DNA from: Pieris napi | Lineage: Eukaryota; Arthropoda; Insecta; Lepidoptera; Pieridae | DNA: 64,000 nucleotides | Assembly: GCF_905475465.1 (NCBI RefSeq) | Contig: NC_062236.1 | Coordinates: 8,504,001 to 8,568,000 of the forward strand | Direction of reading: 5' to 3' | Shown here: one piece after another, positions 48,801-60,800 of the stretch | Numbering within the stretch: position 1 is the first letter of the stretch | How the letters are laid out: each line of letters starts with the position of its first letter | Made by a program: the position numbers and the translations under genes | The notes under the pieces: model-generated | Seen by the model: only the letters and a program-made list of their open reading frames with translations | What the model was told of the DNA's origin: nothing | Databases searched by the model: none

Positions 48801-51800
48801 TATTAAGTTTACGCGTTATTAATAATTGATACTACCTACTCTTTTGTTCAACCAGCTATTCTGAATAACATATTTATGCGAAGACACCACTCTGTTTACT
48901 AAATGCATTAACCCTTTCAACATTTATGTAATATTACTTTAAATGCATCAAATATTCCTAAATATTTTTCATGTAAATACACCACGCCACACGGCCTACA
49001 TATAACGAGTACAATGAATCAAGTATAACTTGTTATTTTGCTCCAAATATGCAATAATTAATCGCAAAGGCAACGGATGTCCAACATTTGCTTCAATGTT
49101 GGTGGTATTTGCCAGAGTTGGCCCAAAGGTTACCTTACATAATATGACATACTTACCTACTTTCTGATTATGACTGAGTTTTTGTGAGACAAGTTTTACA
49201 GTATGGAAATAGTTAAGAAACAATAAAAAATGTAGTTGTTTTTTATGAGTTTTATAATTATCTATATAACTTTACTAGCCGTTTCGCGCCCGCTTTGCTG
49301 GACGAATTAAAATAAATTTTATGTTTCATTATTTTATTTTTTTTTCATATTTTTATTATTCTTCTTTTTAACTTCCCGCTAAGAAAATTGAAATATTTCG
49401 AAAATCGAGTTTTTAACAGATGTTGACGTTTTGCGGTTCTAGGAAGCCTCTTTTGTTTTTATTAGCGGGAAAAATTTTCATAAAAGTAAAACAGAAATAA
49501 AAAAATGAAGGAACGTTGGAATTAAAAAAATAAATAGCCATAAACCATCTAGGAAAAATTTCGCATCGAATGGTGGTAGTTCATGTCGATACGATTAGTG
49601 GTTTAAGCGTGAAAGAGCCTCAAACGAACACCATTTTCTTTTTATATATATAGAAGATAGATATTAGAAATATTCATATAGTAATTACATAACTAAATAC
49701 ATACTATCTGAACTAAAATTGTGTAGTTTACATAATTGTTTTGTTACGTGAATTGTTACTAAAATTCAGATTATAATATGTAACTTTATAGTCTCATTGC
49801 TGAACAAGGAACAGAGAGTAGGTTAAAGCATTGCCTAATGGAGATCTTGCAATATTTTACAAACGGATTATTATAGTCTGAAGTAAAAAGCAAGTCATAA
49901 CACAAAAAATAATTAAAAACGAGATAAAAACAAACTTGAATGATATTTAAATTTCATACAAAGTCCATATTAATATCGCACCACTAGTAGAAAAGATCCG
50001 GCAGATAGCTACTTGAAGTAAAACTGTAAGCCATAGATTGATTATACTTTCTAGCGGAAGCCGAGATCATGACCCAGATTCCCCAACCGGTCAGTTGATG
50101 TAACTTGTTGCGTCAGACCACGACGGGAATCGAACCGAATGACCTCTGAACGACCTCGCGGACCATAGCTACCAAAATATAAAACCTTCCCTAAAAGCGT
50201 ATAATGAAAAGATGGTTCATCTAGGTTAAAGAACAAAAGAATAAACGAGCAATGTAATATGCTACATACTGCTACTACTATGCTGAAATGAAATTATACA
50301 ATTTTGAAACTTTTATTCCTCCTTAACTTAGATATTTTAGAAGTCACATTGCTTGGTTAAATATAGTGTATAAAACAATGGTCAGTGATAGGATTAATTA
50401 AATATTTAAGTTGCTGCCTGGTAGACAGTACTGGTGACCCCAGAGCTGGTGCTTTCCTCGCTCAACGAATAAATATCGCAATACAGCGAGGAAATGCTAA
50501 CAGCGTTAAAGGTGCACTGCCACAGGGACCAAACTTGTAAAATTTGTTTTAATTTTCTATTTATAAATTTTTAATTATAAATAATTACATATTATACTAT
50601 GTAGGTTAAGATGACTAACTTCATAATTAATATTACATATGGTCAACATACGATCTGAAATAAATGTTTTATACAGAATGTTTCTTCCGTACCTTATTGA
50701 GAGAGTTCTGCGAGTAAACCGATTTTTAAATTCAAACCATTTACACCCCTCCATCTTAAATACAAGCCATTTTAAACAGAATTTTCTTCAACATAATTCA
50801 TTTAATGTAGCTATTTCAATGGATGTATTAAACATAGAGTCCGGGATTACTTGTAAAATATATTTTTTTATTTCCTTGGAAGTATAAGGTTAATGTTAAT
50901 TTAAACCAAGTAATTACATTGTAATTATGGTTATATTATGTTATTAAGGTAAACTATGTAAGTCAATATACAAAGAATTGCAAGTACTAAACGTCCTTAC
51001 GTCTGCGATTAGCGAGTCAAGTCGGTCAAAGGATAATGTGTTTGCAGCAATTACGTGTTTAATTTTATTATTCAACTATAACAAACCAACTTTGAGGCGA
51101 AGTTAAATAAAATAATTTATAAAAGAAAAGCACAACTTTCTTAAAAAAAGAAATGAAACTTCATTTGTTTTTAAAAAAATGCAAGTGTAAGTAAGAAAGA
51201 GACGCTTTTAATATTGAAAATACAATTATTTTTAATACAGTATATAACATTAGAACAGAAAACAAACGTAAACTAAACCTTACTATACAATTCCATGTAA
51301 TTTGTTTATAATAAGTGCAATTTTATAATATCATTGAAATGTCATGTTTAATATCTGTAGTTATGCCAATTGTCATGATGACAGTGACAAGAACTTGATA
51401 CTTTGTACCTATTAAATATAAATTATAGTAAAAACATATTATAAATGCAAATGTAATATTCTTAATTACAGTTTAAAGTCCAACTAAAATATAATACAAA
51501 AAATTTAAGTTTATAACGAAAAGTAACTTTGATGTTACAGATTTCATAGGCCGCTAGGGTGTCATATGTACATTTTAGTACCACACTAAGAAATCAACCT
51601 AAATCTATTCAGTAAAAGTCAATAACCCTTTATGTAGGACTGACCCTTTTGGGAGTCTACAATATCATAGTTAATTTTTCTTCAATGTGTTGTTCAGTGG
51701 CTTGCATTTTATTATTTTGTTATTTTATGTCCTAATAAAACTCTTGTTTGTTGTATTCTTATTAATATACGATTCTTTTGATATACTAATTTAAAAAGAG

Positions 51801-54800
51801 ATAATAAACCTGAATCTAGTAGATATAAAACAGAGCCTTGATCTGGTCCATTACATTGCGAGGAAGTATCGAGGTTATTGGAAAAACGTATGTTAATGAG
51901 TTAATAGTATTGAAATCGATGTGACAAGACCTTCGGGTGAGGTGAGGTAAAAACTTGTTTATGATTAAATGATACAAAACTATTTTATCTTTTAACCGCT
52001 AGCGAAGGAGGTTTTATTCGGTGAATTATGGATGTTTATTATTATTTTAGGATACATATCGTTATGTATCCTAAAATAATAATAGGAATTTTTTAATTTT
52101 TGAATTTATTTTTTTTCCCTTTTCTAGCTTAGTTCCTAAGCTAATCTAAAATATCTAATAAAGCTAAATAAAAAAATCGCGATAGACGCGGCCTGATAGT
52201 TATTGAACAATCTCTTTAACTCAGAAATATAACAGTAACATATAGCTCGTAATTACAATTCGCTTAAGATATTACAAGTATTGCCAATTACAGCTCAAAA
52301 CTTTGTCCAAAAAAATCCACTCTATAGGTGGAGTTTCCCATAGAAAATATTGTGTATTAGATTTAAAATTATTAACTGAAAAATGTTATGTACGTTGTAA
52401 TACTATATATTGTATAATTTTAAATCCAACCTAAATTACTATAAAACACTTATTTTGCTTTAATCTGGTAAAAGCATAGTTTATTTTAATTAAAATATAT
52501 AGCCACTGATTGCAACGCGATATTAAAGACACGTAGACAATACGTTCTTCCTCCTTCCTAGTAAGTTTTACGCAATAATCGATTTTCTCACTAAATGTCA
52601 GCTTTACGTAAGCGACGAGCTTATAACATCCTTTTAAGTATTTACAGAAAGATTGCATTTTGCATAATTCCACTTTTTACTGGGCATTATGTGACTCTGA
52701 CTAAAATAACCAGATTCTTCATACCATTTCAGCTATATGTAAATAGTCTATGTTACTCCTATAAATAGCTTTAATGTGAAAGACATTATTAAAGCCGCTT
52801 GATTTTCTTTATAATTTCTGCTTGAGGATGTCATGTTCCATTAGCGTAAAGAACAAAACGATTTCTTTAATCTCTAGCATATAAATAGAATATCATTTTT
52901 TTAAAATGCGAAAATTTATTTTCATATCACATGCATTGAAACAGCGAATTTCGATCTCTGTTTTGCCAGTCGAAACAAAACAATTTCAGACCAATGCGTC
53001 TGTGTCAGTCAGGGCTATAACAGCCGGGCACATTCATTTATTTATTATCTGATTTCTGAATTATTCTATGATTAAAACAGTATAAGATATTACTGCGCTA
53101 TTTGTCTGAAATAGTCTTACTTCGACTGGCTACAGAAATTTAAAACTCGTTGTTTCATAACATGTGATATGAAAAATACAGTGTGTGGCAAAGGAATAAA
53201 ACAAAGAGGGTTTCAGACCAGGGCGAAGACAGCCCTCGATTCGCTCGGGCAGTCAACTCTCGCCCTCGTCAGAAATAGCCTTGTTTCACCCCTAGTCACA
53301 CAATATACTATTATTCTATTAAAAAAGGAAAAAAATCTCTTTTTTTTTACCGCTATTGGTATTAAAGCTATACAACTGACTCCACTCATTGTAAACGAAT
53401 ATTTCTCTAAAATATTGAGTGTACCAATAACAAAATAAATTTTAATTTATATAGAGAGGATAAATTTCAATGAACATTGATTTTAGTACGATTAGGATAG
53501 ACATATTTTATCTACACCCGTACACGTTTTGAAATTATATTTAAGCACTAGTTGAAACCTTTAAAATATGTCCTTATTGAATTTCTAGTATATTTTTACT
53601 TAATAACATAATAAAGATTGAATATGCATTCTAAAGCGTACGTGTAAACACTATATAGGTTTATTATTATTATTACATTTAACACTGTAATTACGAGACA
53701 ATGATTATCTCGCCCAGAGGTTGGGGTCGTGTCAGCCTTATTGTTCCTCTGAGATTTTCCATATAGTTTTTGTAATCATTTGCATTTTTTTGTTACAATA
53801 CGTAAATTGTTATTTGAATACAAATACTTTTCAAGGACGGTCTTGTAATGACGTCGGTGCATGTCTTAGGAAATGCGTAATGTGCTATTTTAGTTTTCAA
53901 ATGAGCTTTACTGAAAATTCAAAGGTCCCTAAGTTGTATAAAAAATTATTAATTTTTCAATAAATAAAATTACAAAACAAAATTACCGGATATGCTTCGA
54001 GCCGTGCTTTTAGATAGAATAGGTATTTTATAAATAAACTCCATTTCTAATAGGGCGTGTGTATTAGGAATACCTACTAACGAATGAAGTAATGTTCTTT
54101 CAATGTTCGAGATTTATCACAAAAAGTTTGTACCCGCCCAAGTAATGGAGACTCATCACTTAAACGCAAATCTTAATGATGAACATTACTGACAGCGTCA
54201 AATTGCTCACGCTAAAACGGAATAGCAGTACGTAACTGCACTCACCAAGGTCGGAGTAAGCGGGACAGCTATACGTCTGAGAGTTTTGTAGCGTAATTTA
54301 TCGTAATTGTTTCGCCACGCGACCGTGAGCGATATGTCAAAACTTATACGTCTGATGAATGCTTAATCTATGGTAAAGTTCATCAGATGAAAAACACAAT
54401 CATACTGTTTATTAACATTTGATGTACGGTTGCATCGGTAGAACAGGATATTTAACTAGTACCTCAAGTAACAGGTTTATCAGTATTTCTATAGTTTTAT
54501 TTATATCAGAACTTAAGATATCTAGAACTGATGCGATTTCTCGTAATTGCTACACGACTGTTATTATTTTATTCATTATTTCGACAAAGGGAACAAATAA
54601 TAGAACAAAATAATACAATTTTAATTTAAATGTTTTAAAAAATTCAAAAGTACATTTTCATAATCATATTTAAATATGGCAAGTAATTTCTAGACTAAAG
54701 TTTAGATTATGTTACTCGTGGTTTGAGACTGAAACATATATTTGTGAACATGGCATGAACGGCGAATACAGTATTACAAAATATACTAAACTTTATCTTA

Positions 54801-57800
54801 ATATATTTTCAAGCTTAAATACGTAATTAGAGTCAACAGTGAGACATGCAATATAGCAAAAGAGAATTGTTGAAATTTTAGTTTTCTATTATATTATATT
54901 TATTAAATACTAAACTACTACTAAATTTTTTCCAAAGTTTGGGCATCCTAAGATGTTGATGCTGCACGCACGAAAAAACATGACGCATGCGGCGTTACCT
55001 CACTCTGAGGCGTTCCATTTAAGGCTTGAAGTGCAAGCGAGAGCGCAGAACGAGCGACAAAGAGGCACAATCGGACTCCGCGTTCGGCAGCGTTCGTTCG
55101 TTAAAAAATTTACATAATTTATTTATGCGTACAAATAAATGTAACTTGATCAATTCAATTGTGATTTCCATTTACCTCCTTCTCTATATCCATCCAAAAT
55201 ATCTATCAAACAAATAAAATTTAAATTTTCTTTTGAAAACTGCAACCATTCCATCCGTATTTTCTTATGACGTCGTCACGTTCAACTATCGTCAGTAAAC
55301 CGACTTTACAGACAACCGATTTTATTTATATAATAATAAGGCAATGCGTAAATTGAATAATAACAAAAATGTTTTATTACAGAGAGACCTCGCCTCCGTC
55401 GCCGCTGGGCGATGAGAAGGAGTCGAAGATGAGCCAGATACAATTTTCCCCGCCAAGCGATAAACAAAATACACTGGTGAGTAATGTTTAATCCAAAATA
55501 ATTACAACCTTGTTATTCTATGACAAAATTATTACTTAAGTGCAGAATATAAACCATCAGACTGGAACTCACAAGGCCTCTAAAGAGTTATTTGACTTTA
55601 TTAAATAATAGCAATATCTTTTAATCTTTGAGAATTTTTCATTCATTCAATCATCGTACATGAGTTCGTTTAGGCTTCAAGTAAAATGTTTCTTACCTGT
55701 TTCTTTATTTCATAGGTACATACTAATAACCATTATATTGGTGTCGCGATTTTGTATATATAATATAATATAATATAATATAATATAATATAATATAATA
55801 TAATATAATATAATATAATATAATATAATATAATATAATATAATATAATATAATATAATATAATATAATATAATATAATATAATATAATATAATATAATA
55901 TAATATAATATAATATAATATAATATAATATAATATAATATAATATAATATAATATAATATATATTATATATAATATATTCTTAAATTAAGCGCTTCTAA
56001 AGCATTTTCCTTGTTTCTAGGCGTTACAAAAGCGGGCGGAGGCAGTGTGCGTGCAGAATGCATACAAACACTATGGATCCAACAAACGACCGAACCATGT
56101 TCTTAGTAAACTAAACATGACCGTCAAAAAGGGGACAATGTAAGTATATTTACTTATTAGTTTTTGTTCAAAAATTTGGAGTGATATAGTATGTGACTCC
56201 GCTACGCCGTAGCAAGTACTACGAAGAACATATACCAAAATGTATTATATTGATTTAATTTAAGCTTAGACTCAAAAAGAAAAAACGTTATTAAACCTAG
56301 ATTAAGTAAACTAGATTATGTAGGTATTGAGTAATTATATAAAATAATTAAACTAAACTTAATTAATTTTAACATGCATAGTGTAGTAGTTTATACTGTG
56401 ATTAAACTAGAACAATAGAAATCTTTTAATAACAAAGTTAGTCCATACTTAATTGTCACAAAATTATATAAACGCAAAACATCAAATTTACTACTTACTA
56501 TACTTTTGCTTTAGAATATAGGTATATGTCGTTATAATTAAATTATTTTATTTACATTTCCTTAATTCGTTCAAACTCCTTGTGAAAAATTTCAAAGTAA
56601 ACTGGCGAGACGCGATTTAGTATTCTCCAATTCCTAATGCATTATTCAACAATACTTTGTTCATTGGTTTCTCACACAAATCAAACAAAATACAAAGCTT
56701 AGTGATGCGATCCGTCACATTCTTGGCAATGTTTGTTTTCATTGTAAATACAATGAGTAAAATGTTTGCATTGCCTTCAAGTTGTACTTCATTGCTAAAT
56801 ACCATTATAAGACTGATTAAGTCATTTGTGTCGTATTTTTCCAATAATTAGTTATAATACTTACACGTGTATAAATTTGTCTGAAGTTTTAATTTGATCT
56901 ATAAAGAAATAAGCAAGATAAAGAACAGTTTTCAGGATACGTAATGTTATAACTGCATGTGTCTAAGGAATTCTGATTATATTTTATCAAAATAAAACTT
57001 ATATTAAACAGAGCTTGTGTTATTTTCTGAAAAGTATTTTAAAATCACTTGAGTAAGTTTTACGATATTCAAGTACATGCGGGCATCCGACAAGGCTGCT
57101 TACTCTCGCCACTACTTTTCCTGATTGTTCTCGACGGGATTATGCATCGCACACATCAGAACAAGCGCCGCGAAATAGAGTGTTGATTAACCAACATTCT
57201 TGGAAGATTTGGATAATGCCGATGACCTATGTCTGCTAAGTCATAAGCACCGTGCCATGCAATCTAAGTTTGAGGACCTGGACGCGAAGCGGGATTTGCG
57301 GGACTCAAAATCAACACCCGGAAAACGAAAGAAACGCGTGTTGGAGTTGAGAACCGCACCCCATTGCGGATGGGTGTAGAGGATAGCGTTCAAAAATTTG
57401 TTTACCTCGGAAGCGTCGTGTCTGAAACTGGAGGTACAGAAGAGATGTCCTCTTCTGTACCTCCAGTTTTACTTCACGCATTGCCAAGGCCCGAGCAACC
57501 TTTGCACAACTTCGGCCTGTATGGTAGTCACGGACGTTGACGCGTCGCATCAAGGTTAAAATATTCGGATCCAACGTCAAGTCTATGCGTGTGAAATGTG
57601 GAAGGTCACCAAAGACATCTCGGACCGACTCCAAGTTTTCGTCAACCGCTGTTTTCACCGCTGTATTGTGAGCATCTGCTGGCCTGAAAAAAATTCTAAC
57701 GAGCAACTTTGGGAGCGCTGCCGAGAAACCCAATCAAAATTAGAAGGGATCCCAATCATATTCCCAAGCAGGCGCTTAATTGGAACCCGCAAGGAAATCG

Positions 57801-60800
57801 GAAGTGTGGCCGTCCCAAGCAAACCTGGCGCCGTACAGTCGCAGACGAGGCAAAGAGAGCCGGAAAGACTTGGAGCGAGGTGAAATACGAGGCTCAAGAC
57901 CGAACGCAATGGAGACTTTCTCTGGACGCCCTCTGCCCCATCTAGGGTAACCCCTAAGACTTTAAGGGTCTGTTTAACAATGTATAGATAAAGTACCAAA
58001 TAGCTATGCAACACATACATTATTTGGAAGAAAAATTGTGCTTGTTACTTCATCGGACTCATAACTTTAGATGGACTTTATGTGACGAATAGCGCTATCT
58101 GACAGTCGTGAAACGCAACAATAGTGTTTATCCTACCAATAAGTAATAAATAGCTAATTTGGAACTTATGTAGAACTTATCCATACATTGTGAAACAGAC
58201 CCTAAGTCAAGTGAGTAAGTTTATAAACAAGTGATAATGCCTGTGGACATATGGCATTCAGTTTTAGGGATGTACATCGAAGAGCAATTTACAAAATAAT
58301 ACAATAAGTACGTTTGACTGAGCACTAGTATGGACCTAGTGGCTTCAGCGTACGATTTAAATCCCTAAAGTCGAAGGTTCAATCCCCGGTTGATCACCAA
58401 TGGAATTTCTGTCTATAAGCTCATCTAACACTCGCTTGTACGGTGAAAAAAACACATAGCAAAGAAACCCCTTCCTTTCCTTGCCTTAGATCCATAAAAC
58501 ATGAACAAATAATTATTTTCTCGTGATAATATCTATAACATATGTATAGAACTCAATTAGACATATCATCACGAATAATTTCCATCGTTAATTATTATGA
58601 AATATTAATAGACTGTTAATCGATAAATCAATTAACCTATGTCATTGATGAATGAATATTAAGTTCAATCGCCTTAAGTGCACCTATAGGTGCAATAATA
58701 TATTATTTCATTTTTGGTTATTCATGGGCTAGAAGTTTGTATATTTTATTAGTAATTATAGATATTTAAATCACTCTATACATTAACTCCATAATTTGTG
58801 TCCATAAATGCGTAAGTTATAGAATCAAAGACGGAGGCGTGAAAAGGAACGTGATTATTTAAATATTTAATTAAAACTTCTTTACCGATGTCTCTTGCTA
58901 ACCGTGATAGTTGTAAGGCGAAACGAGCGCTTTAGAGTTTTCGATGTATTCAATGTAATATATATATGCGTTTATATCCGTTACAAATGTTTCATTGCCT
59001 AGTCACACTACCAAAGACTATAGTAAAACTAATATAAACTTGTGATTTTAAGCTGAAACAATATTTTCAATATTTGACAACTAACCCTATGTAGACGCAA
59101 CAAACTCCATTCATTTCCATACGTAGGGTGGATGGCACCAAGCCAAGTGCGAACAAACGAACATTAACCTCTACAAGTAATTATACTTAGCAAATACGGT
59201 TTGATGACAAATTTGACCCTTACTACGTAGGTAATAAGAATGATTGATTTCCTAGTTATAAACAATAGAGTGTGACGTAGAATGGTGTGATGTTTGTATT
59301 ATTGGAAGGATAAAGATACTTAGGATTGCTTCTTCGAAGATAGTATGGTTTGTAAATAAAGTAACTGTACAATGGGGTACAAAGACCTTTATGCGTCCGT
59401 TTCATTGATCATTTTTCAGATATTCTGAGTAACTTAGATGTGTGAATGTCTTTTCTGGACTCTCTTAATCTTAATATATATAAATTACGTGTCACGTTGT
59501 TTGTCCGCAATGGACTCCTAAACTACCGAACCGATTTCGATCAAATTTGCACACCGTGTGCGGTTTGATCTAACTTTAAAGATAGCTTACATCTCAATTT
59601 ATACCCGCAATATTATTTTATTGCAAAATATTTGTTTATTATTTGATAGTCACAATTCCAACAGATGGCGCTGTGTTGAAAGTACCAACGTTTCAAATGA
59701 GCTACAATTTCATGGCATTACCACCAAAAAAGCATGGTGGTCCCCATGACTGGTGTTCTCCTACAGTTTCCCTTGACTAGGTTACTACTATGTAATATAA
59801 CTAAAACCTTAGCCACAGCAACGCTTGGCCGATCTGCTAGTAGTATATATATTTTTTAAGGATCAAAAAACTATGCCATTCCTATTATGCTTATGAACGA
59901 GACACCTAAAATTTCGATACAATGATATAAATCTCATAATCTATCAATGTATTTGTTTAGTTTAATATAAATGATCAAACAACACACAATTCGACAATTA
60001 CCGAGGCTGCCTTGGCGCACAAATTTCTAGTCTGGTTACGACAGACGGGATGTTTCAACATTGCATCGTATTTAATATAATATGTTGAACGGAACGCACT
60101 TAAACGCCTTGGTTTGATGTCGTCATGTAATGCACAAAAATACTGAGTCAAGAAACCTTTAATTTTGATCCTTGAAGAATTATATTTTTAGATTTTATAA
60201 AATAAAAGTGCTAGTAGCTTTTAGATAGATTTTTTAGATACCTTTTATGAGCTGAATATTGGCGTAGTTTTAAAAGTTTAAAACATAAGTATAAAAGTAT
60301 AAAAACAAACATAGATTTTCACCATATTTTCTTAGAAAATTGTTCCTTAACAATAAAATATCAAATGTATTATAGGATAGGACGAGGAGGATAGAAGGTG
60401 ATATTCCCTTTAAATGTTCTTTAAAATGACTTCTGTATATTAAATCCTAGCGCAATATAGTCCTAGCGGCTTCAGCGTGTGACTATCATCTGAGGTCGTA
60501 GGTTAGATCCCCGGCTGTGCACCATTGGACTTTCTTTCTATGTGCGCATTTAACATTCGCTCGAACGGTGAACGTCAGGAAACCGGCTTGCCTTAGACCC
60601 AAAAATGGCGAGTGTCAAGCATAGGAGGCTGATCACCTACTTGCCTATTAGATTAACAAATTATCATACAACAGGTATTTTGTATCTGAGGCCTAAATAG
60701 ATTGTAGCGCCAATTGTTTATTTTGATTTATTTATACTAAATCCTACCACGATGTACTTCTATAAAATGTTTATTTAATTTATATCAATTACACAAAAAA

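Noticed and set aside
50639..50887. 82-codon frame starting with ATG
   Set aside because: No similarity, no signal peptide, average composition for the surrounding intron.
53169..53438. 89-codon frame over a GC-richer patch
   Set aside because: Only the first part is GC-richer; there is no motif and no splice signals in phase with the ABC gene.
57655..58020. 121-codon minus-strand frame
   Set aside because: Antisense shadow of the LINE fragment at 57060-57965.
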